From the NCBI GenBank assembly GCA_902812365.1, contig CADDZC010000010.1, positions 17,930-81,929 on the forward strand: 64,000 bases of DNA, given 5' to 3'. The position numbers were made by a program, and so were the translations under genes. This stretch comes from Acidobacteriota bacterium (lineage in GTDB: Bacteria > Acidobacteriota > Terriglobia > UBA7540). The notes below the pieces were generated by a model. It made no database searches. It saw only the letters and a program-made list of their open reading frames with translations, and was not told where the DNA came from. This document shows positions 35,316 to 44,344 of this stretch, piece by piece. Numbering within the stretch: the first letter of the stretch is position 1; the number at the start of each line of letters is the position of its first letter.

Positions 35316-37253
35316 ATGCCGGTCAAAGTCCAAGCCGTCGAGAAGCCGCCGCTCGAGAGGATTTTCGGGCCCGGCGGGTGGCTCGCCCGGCATCATCCGC
35401 GTTACGAGTACCGCCCGGCTCAGCTCGAAATGGCGGAGGAGGTGCAATCGGCGCTCGAGAACCGCCGCCACCTGATCGTCGAAGCGGGCACCGGTATCGG
35501 CAAGACGCTCGCCTATCTGGTGCCGGTTCTGTTGAGCGGACGCCGGATCGTGATCTCCACGGGCACCAAGAACCTGCAAGAGCAGGTGTTCTTCAAAGAT
35601 CTTCCTTTCCTCAAAAAGCTCTTCCCCCGCGTCCGCGCCACGCTGATGAAAGGCCGGCAAAACTATCTTTGCCGCCAAAAGCTTTACGATCTCGAACGCC
35701 AACCCAGCCTCGAGGGTTTGGAGGAGGTTGACCTTTACTCACAGATTCGGGAGTGGGAGTGCCGCACCGAGACCGGGGATCGCGCCGAGCTCCAACACTT
35801 GCCTGACACCAGCCAGCTCTGGTCACGCATCGACGCGCGACGCGAGGCCTGCACCGGCCAGAAGTGCCCGGAATTCGAGCGTTGCTTTATCACCTTAATG
35901 CACCAGCGGGCCTTCGAATCCGATGTTGTCATCGTCAATCATCACCTCTTCTTTGCCGACCTCGCCTTGAAGCAGATGGAGTTTTCCAGTCTCCTGCCGG
36001 AATACAGCGCCGTGATTTTCGACGAGGCTCATGAGATCGAAGACGTGGCCACACAGTATTTTGGCTTGCAGATCTCGAACTATCGTCTGGAAGAGCTGGC
36101 CCGTGATACAGAAGCGATTCTGCGCTGGAAGGCGCTGGAGAGTCCCGGCGTTCTGGCGGCGGTGAGCGAGCTGCGCCACCGCGCCAGTCTGTTTTTCGAT
36201 CCGTTTCCCTCGAAGGAAGGCCGTTTCAGCTTCGACAACCGCCAGGAGTTCCTGGAAACCCATCGCGCCGCTTACTCGGCCTTGCTCAATGCTCTGGTTC
36301 GGCTGGAAACGGAGCTGAGCCGCCTCAAAGAGCGCCCCGAAGAAATCAACAACTTGGCAAGCCGCGCTGCAGAGCTCCGCCAGGCTTGTGAGATGATGCT
36401 GGAGAGCCGAGACCGCAATTATGTGTTTTGGTGGGAACGCCGGGGCCGAGGCATTTTCTTCGAGGCCTCTCCCATCGACGTTTCCGACATTCTGCGCGAG
36501 CGGCTGTTCCATACTGCCGAGTGCGTCATCCTGACTTCGGCGACGCTGGCGGTGGGAGGCACGTTTGATTTTTTGAAGCGCCGGCTCGGCGTCGAACACG
36601 CCAAGGAAAGGATTTTTGCCTCCCATTTTGATTACTCCAGACAGGCTTTGCTTTACACGCCCCTTCACTTACCCGATCCGCGCCAGCCGGAGTTTTCACT
36701 TCAGGCTGCCGAGGAAGTGATCCAGATTCTCAAGGCCACCCGAGGGCGCGCCTTCGTGCTCTTCACCTCCCACCAGCAAATGCGGGAGATTTATGAAATC
36801 ATCCGCCGCCGCCTGCGATATCCGCTGCTGCTGCAGGGGACGGCGCCGCGCACGGCCCTTCTCGACCGCTTCCGGACGACGCCGAACGCCGTGCTGCTGG
36901 CTACCAGCTCCTTCTGGCAGGGCGTGGACGTGCAAGGACAGCAACTGAGCGCAGTGATCATTGACCGCCTGCCGTTCGCCGTTCCCACCGACCCGGTGGT
37001 GGCGGCCCGCATCGCGCAGATCAACGCAGACGGTGGCAACGCCTTTGTGGGCTATCAGATTCCCAACGCCGTGATCGCCCTCAAGCAGGGTTTTGGGCGG
37101 CTCATCCGCAGCCGCCAGGACCGCGGCCTGCTGGCGATTTTAGACCATCGCCTGGTGAGAAAATTCTACGGAAAGCTGTTTCTCGACAGTTTGCCGGACT
37201 ACGCCCGCACGACCCGCCTCGAAGACGTGCGGGCTTTCATGCGAGAATGTTAA
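35316..37253 (+). CDS. dinG: DinG/XPD-type ATP-dependent DNA helicase with iron-sulfur cysteines
   Basis: A 645-residue superfamily-2 helicase. Walker A EAGTGIGKT is at 56-64 and the DEAH box at 236-239. Four cysteines (119, 179, 184, 190) sit between them, the pattern of the 4Fe-4S domain in XPD/DinG. C-terminal motifs V-VI are also present (ATSSFWQGVDVQGQ, QGFGRLIRSRQDRG). It probably unwinds DNA 5'-3' at forks, R-loops or damage. It is 12 bp after the DnaC-like gene, so co-transcribed. The symbol is assigned by family resemblance. Confidence 0.9.
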   Translation: MPVKVQAVEKPPLERIFGPGGWLARHHPRYEYRPAQLEMAEEVQSALENRRHLIVEAGTGIGKTLAYLVPVLLSGRRIVISTGTKNLQEQVFFKDLPFLKKLFPRVRATLMKGRQNYLCRQKLYDLERQPSLEGLEEVDLYSQIREWECRTETGDRAELQHLPDTSQLWSRIDARREACTGQKCPEFERCFITLMHQRAFESDVVIVNHHLFFADLALKQMEFSSLLPEYSAVIFDEAHEIEDVATQYFGLQISNYRLEELARDTEAILRWKALESPGVLAAVSELRHRASLFFDPFPSKEGRFSFDNRQEFLETHRAAYSALLNALVRLETELSRLKERPEEINNLASRAAELRQACEMMLESRDRNYVFWWERRGRGIFFEASPIDVSDILRERLFHTAECVILTSATLAVGGTFDFLKRRLGVEHAKERIFASHFDYSRQALLYTPLHLPDPRQPEFSLQAAEEVIQILKATRGRAFVLFTSHQQMREIYEIIRRRLRYPLLLQGTAPRTALLDRFRTTPNAVLLATSSFWQGVDVQGQQLSAVIIDRLPFAVPTDPVVAARIAQINADGGNAFVGYQIPNAVIALKQGFGRLIRSRQDRGLLAILDHRLVRKFYGKLFLDSLPDYARTTRLEDVRAFMREC

Positions 37254-37327
37254 GGAGCTCTGGTCGGTGAGGGAGCCGGGCCCTCTGCGACCGCGCCGGA
37301 AAGGGAGAAGCGACGACACCATACGGA

Positions 37328-37699
37328 ATGTACGAAATTTCTGTCGATTGTTCGTTCTCAGCCGCCCATGCCCTCCGCCATTACCGGGGGAAGTGCGAGC
37401 AGGTGCACGGGCATAATTACAAGGTGCGAGTCACCGTCGCCGGCGAGAAGCTGGACGATACGGGCCTGCTCATCGACTTCGCCGACCTGCGGTCGGCCAT
37501 CACCGGCGTCGCCCGCCGGCTCGATCATCAGTTCTTGAACGAACTCCCGCCTTTTGACCGCGTGAATCCGTCGGCCGAGAACCTGGCCCGCCATTTCTTT
37601 GACGAAGTGGCGAAGCAAGTCGGGAACGGGCTACGCCTTTCCCAAGTGACGGTGTGGGAGACGGACGTTTCTTCGGCCACCTACCGCCCCACACGGTAG
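37328..37699 (+). CDS. queD: 6-carboxy-5,6,7,8-tetrahydropterin synthase (6-pyruvoyltetrahydropterin synthase family)
   Basis: A 123-residue enzyme of the expected length. Zinc ligands are His14 (FSAAHAL), His27 and His29 (QVHGHNY), with catalytic Cys23 (GKCEQVHGH). VWETDVSSATY is the usual C-terminal block. QueD makes carboxytetrahydropterin in the queuosine/preQ1 pathway; a PTPS-type role cannot be excluded. No other queuosine genes lie in the window. It follows the DinG gene by 74 bp and has GGAATG-type spacing only, so the ribosome site is weak. Confidence 0.9.
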   Translation: MYEISVDCSFSAAHALRHYRGKCEQVHGHNYKVRVTVAGEKLDDTGLLIDFADLRSAITGVARRLDHQFLNELPPFDRVNPSAENLARHFFDEVAKQVGNGLRLSQVTVWETDVSSATYRPTR

Positions 37700-37778
37700 G
37701 CGGGCACGGGCCGCGGCGCGCGAAGGTTTTTGGTTTCTCGACAGCGCCCTTCGCCAGCCGGGAGAGGGACTCGGCTTC

Positions 37779-38024
37779 CTAGGGCGGCGATGGCCGGCTT
37801 TCGGCGGCCGTCGCCTGCCACGTCCAGAAGGCCAGTTCGCGATGGAGATCGGCGGCGTGCTGGTGGGCACAGAGTCCGTCCGCGCACCAATACACGTCGT
37901 CGCACCGCCGGCAGCGTGCCAGGCGCTCCCGGTCGCGGACGGTGTCGCAAACGGCGCAGGCTTCGACCCCACTGGCCACCATGGGGTGCGAGGACTGCCG
38001 CCAAGGCTCGTCAACTTCCCACAC
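37779..38024 (-). CDS. Small MYND-finger-like zinc protein (tentative)
   Basis: An 81-residue frame with GTG start and GAGG six bases upstream. Cysteines fall as CAVC..CRRC..YWCADGLC followed by H-rich sequence (AHQHAADLH), close to the zinc spacing of MYND-type fingers. Codons are strongly G/C at the third position, unlike a random shadow. No family confirmed; could be a small regulatory or adaptor protein. It points opposite to QueD. Confidence 0.4.
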   Translation of the reverse strand: MWEVDEPWRQSSHPMVASGVEACAVCDTVRDRERLARCRRCDDVYWCADGLCAHQHAADLHRELAFWTWQATAAESRPSPP

Positions 38025-38343
38025 TTCCCGCCTCGGCGTCCGATCCTCTTAGCTGGGCATGAGGACCTCCAACGGTTGTTTGTGCCAACTATCGACCTCC
38101 TGAGGGGCGGGTATGAGGCGCAGCCGCAGGATGCCAGCGGCCGGGTCGCAGCCTTCGGACCGGCTTGTTGAAGGCTTTCGTCAAGATTGCCCGGTGAGGC
38201 CGACGATGATCTCGGGCCGGCCCGCCAGCGCCAAACCTTCTCGGGAGGGCCGGGCTGCATCCAAATGGCGAGGAGTTGAGTCCGAATATTAAAGCCGGTA
38301 CAATGCTGGTAACGGGAACGGAGGGTGGACTGGAGGAGGTTTT
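38025..38343. other. Divergent intergenic region with the promoter of the TPR gene
   Basis: No gene is recognised here. The region carries the well-formed promoter at 38276-38304 for the downstream TPR protein and, on the minus strand, the probable start region of the MYND-like gene. Confidence 0.45.
38276..38304 (+). promoter_or_regulatory. Sigma-70-type promoter of the TPR gene
   Basis: TTGAGT (38276-38281) and TACAAT (38299-38304) are separated by 17 bases. This is close to the ideal TTGACA/TATAAT arrangement, about 40 bases before the ATG at 38344, which has GGAGGAGG upstream. Confidence 0.65.
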
Positions 38344-39396
38344 ATGTATCAAACCGTGAGGCTGTGGGGCTTGGCGATGGTGCTGGGCGTGCTGGCGGGC
38401 GGGACGGTCGCGCGGGCGCAAACGGGAGGACTAACCGGCAAGGCCATCTTAAAGGATGGCAGCCCATGCGTGAAGTGTCCCATTATCATCGAACGTCAGG
38501 AGATCAAAGGGGTCTATAAAACCAAGACGGATAAACACGGGAACTACGTGTACATCGGCTTGCCGCTCGGCCAGTACAAGATTACGCTACAGGACCCGAA
38601 CGGCAACACGTTGTTCTACATTACGCACCATGTAGGTATGGGCGATCCCACCACGGTGGATTTCGATCTGCCCAAGGAGATGAAGGAGCAGGCCGCCAGC
38701 CCACAGGTCCAGCAGCAAATTCAGGAGCAGCAGAAAGAACAAAAGCAGTTTACCGGTTTGAAAGAGCTCTTTGATAAGGGCATGGCGGCCATGCAGCAGA
38801 AAAACTATGCGGAAGCCATATCGGATTTCGAGCAGGCGCTGCCGCTCGCCAAAGGCAATAACCAGGCGATCGTCCTCGGTCAGTTGGGCGAGGCCTACGA
38901 CAAGGCCAAGCAGTACGACCAGGCCCTGGCCACCTATCAGAAGGTCCTGGCAATTGCCCCGAACGATGCCAACACGTATAACCAGATCGGCAACGTGTAC
39001 GCCGAAATGGGCAAGATTCCCGAAGCCCAGCAAGCGTTCCAGAAGTCGGCGGAATTGAATCCGGCCGGCGCCTCAAAAGCCTATTTCAACCTCGGCGCCA
39101 TCATGTACAACACGGGGAAGATGGACGAGGCGGCGGCGGCCTTCAAAAAGGCGACGGAGCTCGATCCGAAATACGCCGACGCTTACGCCTTGCTGGGACG
39201 TTCGTTGATGGGAAAGCTGACGACTGGCGCAGACGGCAAGGTTATCGCACCCGCTGGCACGGCGGATGCCTGGCAGGAGTACCTGAAGCTGGATCCGAAC
39301 GGCCCCTATGCGCAGGAAGCCCAGGCTGATTTGCAAATTATTAATGGTAGCGTGCCGACCGAGTTTAAATCGACGAAAAAGAAAAAGAAGAGCTAA
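38344..39396 (+). CDS. Exported TPR protein with carboxypeptidase-regulatory-like domain
   Basis: A 350-residue protein. Signal peptide is 1-26 (ends ARAQ). An N-terminal beta-sandwich resembling carboxypeptidase regulatory domains covers about 28-110 (LTGKAILKDGSPCVKCPIII, YKTKTDKHGNYVYIGLPLGQYKITL). A Gln/Lys-rich linker (about 115-140) precedes TPR repeats (140-300), and the C-terminus is a Lys-rich tail (KSTKKKKKS). GGAGGAGG precedes the ATG and a good promoter lies upstream. Periplasmic scaffold or surface protein; function unknown. Confidence 0.87.
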   Translation: MYQTVRLWGLAMVLGVLAGGTVARAQTGGLTGKAILKDGSPCVKCPIIIERQEIKGVYKTKTDKHGNYVYIGLPLGQYKITLQDPNGNTLFYITHHVGMGDPTTVDFDLPKEMKEQAASPQVQQQIQEQQKEQKQFTGLKELFDKGMAAMQQKNYAEAISDFEQALPLAKGNNQAIVLGQLGEAYDKAKQYDQALATYQKVLAIAPNDANTYNQIGNVYAEMGKIPEAQQAFQKSAELNPAGASKAYFNLGAIMYNTGKMDEAAAAFKKATELDPKYADAYALLGRSLMGKLTTGADGKVIAPAGTADAWQEYLKLDPNGPYAQEAQADLQIINGSVPTEFKSTKKKKKS

Positions 39397-39453
39397 TCAC
39401 TGCCTGCCGCCGGCGTGGGGCTCGTGCCGGACAACCGCGCCGGCCTCCTCCCT

Positions 39454-40119
39454 ATGGTTCGCCTGACGCCTCTCGGCTTGGTCGTCTCCTTATCCCTCGC
39501 GGCGGCCTCGTTCGCCGCCGACGTGATCACCCAAACCAATGCCGAGGGCAAGACCCTGGTGATCCAGCGCGACTGCATTGTCATTCATCAGGATTCCTCT
39601 GCGGTCGTTTACAAGCACTTCGATCTGGCCGAGCGGCGGGTGGTGAAGGTCCGGCTCGAGCAGGGCAGCCTACCCTATGAGGTGGACCTGGGTTCGCCCT
39701 CCGAGCGGCGGCAGATTGTGGAGCGGTGGAGGGAATTTGGGTACCGGGTCGTGGTTACGGACCTGACCGGAAAAAGCACGCTGGTCGACGACGCTTACAT
39801 CGACTTCTACCCGCCCGGAGGTCACGGGTCGCTCCTCGAAGCCCTCCCCGCCCTCACGTCCTTCCCGATCCAGCTCGATGGCGGCGGGGCCGATAGCATC
39901 GAGTTTTCAGACATCGCCCGTGTTGATATGTCGGGCGGCAGCTTGAAGATTACGGAGCGGAATGGAAAAGTCGAATCGGGAAAATTTCTGATGCCGACCC
40001 GCCTGCCGGCCGAAGCCCGTCTTTTGGGCATCACCGACCACTACGATCCCGCCAGCGATGAAGTGTTTGATTTCTCTCTGCCCCTGACGCGCATTAAGAC
40101 CATCCAGTTCGAGCCTTAG
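39454..40119 (+). CDS. Hypothetical exported protein
   Basis: A protein of about 221 residues with a signal peptide (VRLTPLGLVVSLSLAAASFA) and a beta-rich body. Landmarks are NAEGKTLVIQRDCIVIHQDSS, YRVVVTDLTGKSTLVDDAYIDFYPP and DSIEFSDIARVDMSGG, which suggest repeated strands like a lipoprotein-type barrel or jelly roll. No family recognised. ATG at 39454 is chosen for the signal peptide; the GTG at 39415 is less likely. It lies 57 bp after the TPR gene on the same strand and may share its transcript. Confidence 0.7.
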   Translation: MVRLTPLGLVVSLSLAAASFAADVITQTNAEGKTLVIQRDCIVIHQDSSAVVYKHFDLAERRVVKVRLEQGSLPYEVDLGSPSERRQIVERWREFGYRVVVTDLTGKSTLVDDAYIDFYPPGGHGSLLEALPALTSFPIQLDGGGADSIEFSDIARVDMSGGSLKITERNGKVESGKFLMPTRLPAEARLLGITDHYDPASDEVFDFSLPLTRIKTIQFEP

Positions 40120-40145
40120 TCGAGGCCCGGGGGCAGGCTCGCGGC

Positions 40146-40367
40146 TCACTTCTTCTTCTCATGCGCCCACAGATCGAGCGAGAGGGCGCGGCCGCAAAAG
40201 GGGCAGTAGTTCACGCCAAAGTAGTCGTATCCTTGCCGGCCGGCGGCGCGGATGAAGTACTCGGTGTTCACGTCATTCACGATGCGGCCGTCGTCAATGC
40301 GGTGTTTGGCTCCGATGTACAGCGCGCCGCGAGCTTCCGCCTCTTGCAATTGGTCGCAACAGTACAC
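40146..40367 (-). CDS. Small zinc-ribbon protein coupled to the DHDPS-like gene
   Basis: A 73-residue protein with an N-terminal YCC and a C-terminal CPFCGRAL, likely zinc-binding. The GTG start is one base after the stop of the DHDPS-like gene, so translation is probably coupled. It overlaps no other gene. No family recognised. Confidence 0.6.
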   Translation of the reverse strand: MYCCDQLQEAEARGALYIGAKHRIDDGRIVNDVNTEYFIRAAGRQGYDYFGVNYCPFCGRALSLDLWAHEKKK

Positions 40368-40368
40368 G

Positions 40369-41364
40369 TTAACGCCCCGAATTCCCGCCGAGGGCCTCGG
40401 GGCCGGGCGCCTTGAGCGCCCGACGGATGCGCTCGGCGGCGTCGCCCAGCGCCGCCCGGTCCCATGCTTCGCGGCGTGGGGCCAGCGGGTGCGGCTCGTC
40501 GCACCCCAGCCCTCCGGTCAGCTTCAGAAAAATGGCCGCCGAGTGCTTGTAGGCCGGCACCGGATCGCGGAATCCAATCCAGCCCAGGTATTGGATCAGA
40601 TCGCGCAGCTCCAGGTAACCGGCATCGCCGTCGGCCCAGGCTCGATCGCGCGCGGCGAAGAGCTCCGGCGCAAACGTGCTGAGACCCAGCAGATAGTCGC
40701 TGCCGAACTCGATCATGTCCGCGGCCAAATCGTTCCCCGTATAGATGACGAACTCGGGCCGGAGGCGATCGCGGAGTTCCAACCTCGCCCATTCCGCGGC
40801 GCGATTGAGAGAGGAGTGCTTCAGGCCGCGACACTGGGGCAAATCCATCAGGGTGGCGAGCACCCGCTCGGAGAACCGGCGTCCGTGCAGGCTGAACATT
40901 TCGCCGAGTTCGAAGGCCAGGAACGCCTCGGCGGCGCGCGCGATTTCGCGAAAGAACTCGATCAGGGCCTCGTCGTCGAGAGCCGCTGTTGCCGAGGAAG
41001 GAAAGATGACTGGCACGCCGCCGGCTCGGGCGATACGCTCGCACTCCCGGGCGTAGGCGAGCGGAACGGGCCGCGCCCCGCCCGTCGGGACGGCCCCGGC
41101 GGCGAACCAGTCCCGGCCTTCCACCACTTCCGCCGTCCACTGCAAGACGCGGTCCTTTTCTTCCGGACTGAGCAGGTCAACGTAGCCGGTGTCCATGTTC
41201 ACGGCCGGCCGCAATCCGGCACCGATTGTGCGGCGAAGGTGACGGCGAAAGCCTCCCTCATCGATCCGGCCCTGCGGGTCGTAAGGGAGCAGGACGGCGC
41301 TCACCCCCTGGACGCAGCGGCCGGGCCTCCGCCGGCGATCGTAATCCTCGAGGCGCAGAGTCAT
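40369..41364 (-). CDS. Dihydrodipicolinate-synthase/aldolase-like (NAL superfamily) protein
   Basis: A 331-residue (beta/alpha)8 protein of the DHDPS/N-acetylneuraminate-lyase superfamily. The Schiff-base lysine is in RGLKHSSLN, and DTGYVDLLSPEE corresponds to the GTTGE loop. The Tyr of the usual YNVP motif is replaced (FELGEMF), so it is unlikely to be a true DapA; an aldolase or dehydratase for sugar acids is more plausible. The start at 41364 overlaps the stop of the OYE gene by four bases, replacing a longer frame that runs into it. Operon: OYE, DHDPS-like, zinc-ribbon. Confidence 0.8.
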   Translation of the reverse strand: MTLRLEDYDRRRRPGRCVQGVSAVLLPYDPQGRIDEGGFRRHLRRTIGAGLRPAVNMDTGYVDLLSPEEKDRVLQWTAEVVEGRDWFAAGAVPTGGARPVPLAYARECERIARAGGVPVIFPSSATAALDDEALIEFFREIARAAEAFLAFELGEMFSLHGRRFSERVLATLMDLPQCRGLKHSSLNRAAEWARLELRDRLRPEFVIYTGNDLAADMIEFGSDYLLGLSTFAPELFAARDRAWADGDAGYLELRDLIQYLGWIGFRDPVPAYKHSAAIFLKLTGGLGCDEPHPLAPRREAWDRAALGDAAERIRRALKAPGPEALGGNSGR

Positions 41365-42842
41365 CCTCTTGCCGGCACGCTCCTCATCTCCAGTTTGATC
41401 TCTCGCAATCGGCCGGCCTCGACCCTCGCTTTGTAGAAAGGATCGAGCGGGTAGCAGCCGGAGATCATGCCGTTGCGGGGAGCGTTCGTGCAGTCGCTGA
41501 ATGTTCGGCAGATTCTCTTCCGATCCACGGTTCCATGTTCCAGCACGTCGCCCGGCAACTCCGGATAGGCCAGCATCATCCGGCCCAGGCCCACGAAGTC
41601 CGCCCAACCCTCGCGAACCACTCCTTGAGCGAAATGCGGCAGATAGTCCTGGAAGTACGACCAGCCGGTTGAGACCACGGCCGTTGCGGGCGATGCGCGC
41701 TTCAGTTCGCGCGCCGCCGAAACCAATCGGGCCGCGCCCGCCAGGGGATCTTCCGGCGGCGGGTAAGCGTCGCAGGGAGGGAAGAGCGCCGGCCTTTGCA
41801 CGTGGGCGCAATAATACGGACTGCCGGCGCTGACGTTGATCAGCCGCACACCCAGCGAATCCAGCCACGCGACCAGCCGTTTCGCTTCCGACAGGTCCGG
41901 CCGGCTGGGTTGCGCCGGGTCGACACCGAAGGCCCAGGTGTAAGGGAGCGGTTCCGGCAGCGGGACGGGCCGCCCTTGCCCGGTCTCCGGATCGAGTGCA
42001 AAGGGAATTGAATCGTAGGCGCTGAGGCGGACGCCGATCTCCAGACCCGGCGCGGAGTGTCGCACGGCGGCGATACACTCGCTCAGGAAGCGGGTGCGAT
42101 TTTCGAAACGGCCCCCGTATCGCCCCGGACGGTGGTGAGCGCTCAGGAATTCATGACCCAGGTAGCCGTGGCAATGCTTGAGGTCCACGAAGTCGAAGCC
42201 CGTTTCGCGCGCCAGGCGGGCCGCAGCCCCGAAGGAGGCGACTATACGGCTCACGTCCTCGTCCGCCAGGGGCGGGCAGCCGGCCACGGCCGGGAATCTG
42301 GCGTCAAGGATCGGATGATGATAGGCGATGACGGGTTCGAGCCGCGCCTTGTCATGCGGGCGGCAAAAACGGCCCGAATGCGTGAGCTGGAGTCCGAAGA
42401 CGAGATCGTCGCTGGTTCCGAATCGCTGCCGATGGACGCCGACGACCTCGGCGCGCAACGCCTCGAGCGCCGCCGCGGTGCCGGCGTTCAGCACCAACTG
42501 GTGCGGGTTGGCGCGCGCCTCCGGCAGGACGGCGATCGCTTCGCCTCCCCAAATGAGCTTGGCGCCGCTCGCCCCAAAACGCCGCCAGCGCCGCCGGGTC
42601 AGTTCCGAAGGCCGGCCATCCGGCTCGCCGTCCCACCCTTCCATCGGCTGCACGGCGAAGCGGTTGCCCACCCGCCGCCTCCCGCCCCGCCACGGGATCT
42701 CGACCGGCTGGGCCAAGGGAGAATCAGGGGCCGGCAGGATGAGGTCGTCGAAAGGAAAACTCCATCCCAGGCGGAGCAGGTGTTCGGCCAGGGCCCGAGG
42801 GGTGCGAAAACCAGCGACGCGGGGATAGGAGGTCACGGACAT
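41361..42842 (-). CDS. Old-yellow-enzyme-family NADH:flavin oxidoreductase
   Basis: A 493-residue protein of the FMN-dependent OYE family (2,4-dienoyl-CoA reductase/NemA-like). Landmarks: NRFAVQPMEGWDGEPDGRP (FMN loop), LQLTHSGRF, DFVDLKHCHGYLGHEFLS (catalytic His/His region), GGRFENRTRF and, near the C-terminus, VGLGRMMLAYPEL. The end has cysteine-rich CRTFSDCTNAPRNGMISGCYPLDPFY, typical of OYEs with a 4Fe-4S-like cluster region. No flavodoxin or NAD domain follows, so a simple reductase. ATG at 42842 is preferred to the GTG at 42848. Head of the minus-strand operon with the DHDPS-like gene. Confidence 0.87.
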   Translation of the reverse strand: MSVTSYPRVAGFRTPRALAEHLLRLGWSFPFDDLILPAPDSPLAQPVEIPWRGGRRRVGNRFAVQPMEGWDGEPDGRPSELTRRRWRRFGASGAKLIWGGEAIAVLPEARANPHQLVLNAGTAAALEALRAEVVGVHRQRFGTSDDLVFGLQLTHSGRFCRPHDKARLEPVIAYHHPILDARFPAVAGCPPLADEDVSRIVASFGAAARLARETGFDFVDLKHCHGYLGHEFLSAHHRPGRYGGRFENRTRFLSECIAAVRHSAPGLEIGVRLSAYDSIPFALDPETGQGRPVPLPEPLPYTWAFGVDPAQPSRPDLSEAKRLVAWLDSLGVRLINVSAGSPYYCAHVQRPALFPPCDAYPPPEDPLAGAARLVSAARELKRASPATAVVSTGWSYFQDYLPHFAQGVVREGWADFVGLGRMMLAYPELPGDVLEHGTVDRKRICRTFSDCTNAPRNGMISGCYPLDPFYKARVEAGRLREIKLEMRSVPARG

Positions 42843-42977
42843 GGGCACCCGAGCATACCATGAAGTATTTCCCTTGTGGATGTTCCACCGGCTTGACTAG
42901 ACTGGCGGTTCGCGCGATGCGGGCCCGGCGCGAGCTTCTCGCCCGAAGGCCGGAAGGAGCCGCCTGCCGTCCAACCT

Positions 42978-44189
42978 ATGTCCGCGATTGCCGCCAGCTC
43001 TGGAATTCGCGCCGAAGGGCACACCATGATGGCGTGCTTCCTCGGCTGGATGCTCGACGCGTTCGATTTTTTCGCCGTCGTTTTTCTGGTCGATACACTA
43101 GCCGCGGCCTTCGGCGTCACCAAGGCGGAGATTATCTGGACCTTAACGGCCACGCTCGGAATGCGCCCGGTGGGCGCGCTGCTGTTCGGCCTGCTGTCCG
43201 ACCGCTACGGCCGGCGTCTCCCCTTCATGGCCAACGTGCTGTTCTATTCTTTTGTCGAGCTGGCGTGCGGATTCGCGCCCAACTACGCCACCTTTCTGTT
43301 TCTGCGCGCCCTTTACGGGATCGGCATGGGCGGAGAGTGGGGCGTGGGGGCGTCGCTTGCCATGGAGACCGTCCCCAAGCGCTGGCGAGGAGTTTTCTCC
43401 GGTATCCTCCAGAGCGGCTATCCGGTCGGCTATCTAGTGGCGGCTGTCGCCGCGCGGTTGATCGTCCCGGTCTGGGGGTGGCGCGCTCTGTTCTGGGCGG
43501 GAGCCGCTCCCGCCCTACTGGTCGTTTACATTCGCGCCCGCGTGCCGGAATCGGAAGCGTGGCGGCGGCACCGCCCGCCCAATGTCGGCGCCATTCTTCG
43601 GACGGCGGGGAGCAGGGGGCGGAGCTTGGCGTATCTCATCGTGCTCATGACGCTCATGATGTTTCTCTCTCACGGCTCCCAGGATCTTTATCCTGACTTC
43701 CTCAAGACCGAGCGCCGCTTGGCCTCCGCCACGGTGTCGTACCTGGCCGTGTTGTACAACCTCGGCGCCGTTCTGGGTTCGGTCGTCTTCGGTCACCTCT
43801 CCGAGACGTTCGGGCGCCGCCGGGGGATGATCGCCTCTCTCGTTCTTTCCCTGGCGGTGATCCCGCTCTGGGTTTCGGGCGGCTCGGTGGCCAGCCTCGG
43901 GGCGGCCGCGTTTCTGATGCAGGCGGGGGTGCAGGGAGCTTGGGGCATCATTCCCGCCCACCTCAACGAACTCTCTCCCGACTCCACGCGCAGCCTGCTG
44001 CCGGGCATCGCCTATCAGCTCGGCATCCTTCTCGCCGCCCCCACCAACACTCTCGAATACGCTCTCGGTGGCCTGCTCGGCTACGGACGGGCCATGGCAG
44101 CATTCGAGACGGCGGCGATCGTCGGCGCCGCCATGGTGATCGCGTTCGGCGCTGAGCAGCGCGGCAAGGACTTCGTCACGGCGTCCTAA
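42978..44189 (+). CDS. Major-facilitator transporter (carboxylate/sialic-acid-type MFS)
   Basis: A 403-residue MFS permease with 12 predicted helices. It carries GWMLDAFDFF in helix 1, RPVGALLFGLLSDRYGRR (the G-x3-D-R-x-G-R-[R/K] loop) and MGGEWGVGASLAMETVP. This pattern fits the metabolite/proton or SHS-type lactate and sialic-acid transporters. Substrate unknown; it lies divergent from the OYE operon (135 bp gap), suggesting uptake of that pathway's substrate. The ribosome site GGAAGGAG is about 18 bases before the ATG, so the exact start (42978 or 43026) is open. Confidence 0.88.
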   Translation: MSAIAASSGIRAEGHTMMACFLGWMLDAFDFFAVVFLVDTLAAAFGVTKAEIIWTLTATLGMRPVGALLFGLLSDRYGRRLPFMANVLFYSFVELACGFAPNYATFLFLRALYGIGMGGEWGVGASLAMETVPKRWRGVFSGILQSGYPVGYLVAAVAARLIVPVWGWRALFWAGAAPALLVVYIRARVPESEAWRRHRPPNVGAILRTAGSRGRSLAYLIVLMTLMMFLSHGSQDLYPDFLKTERRLASATVSYLAVLYNLGAVLGSVVFGHLSETFGRRRGMIASLVLSLAVIPLWVSGGSVASLGAAAFLMQAGVQGAWGIIPAHLNELSPDSTRSLLPGIAYQLGILLAAPTNTLEYALGGLLGYGRAMAAFETAAIVGAAMVIAFGAEQRGKDFVTAS

Positions 44190-44344
44190 CCCTGCCGGCA
44201 TTCCCACCGTGACGATTTTTTGACAAGTTCGTGATCCCGCCGTGACACCCCAGCCCCCGCCCTCCAGCTATAAGTAGAGGCTCTCGAGGGCGCTTTGGCT
44301 GCGACTCGAGCAGAACCCATCGGACTCAGCCACGCGAGGTCATT

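Noticed and set aside
40369..42078. A 569-codon DHDPS frame that would begin inside the OYE gene
   Set aside because: The extra N-terminus is out-of-frame OYE sequence. The ATG at 41364 overlaps the OYE stop and begins the conserved DHDPS-like sequence.
42330..42360. tRNA T-loop-like sequence GGGTTCGAGCC and a similar one near 53421
   Set aside because: Both lie inside protein genes, with no matching acceptor or anticodon arms.
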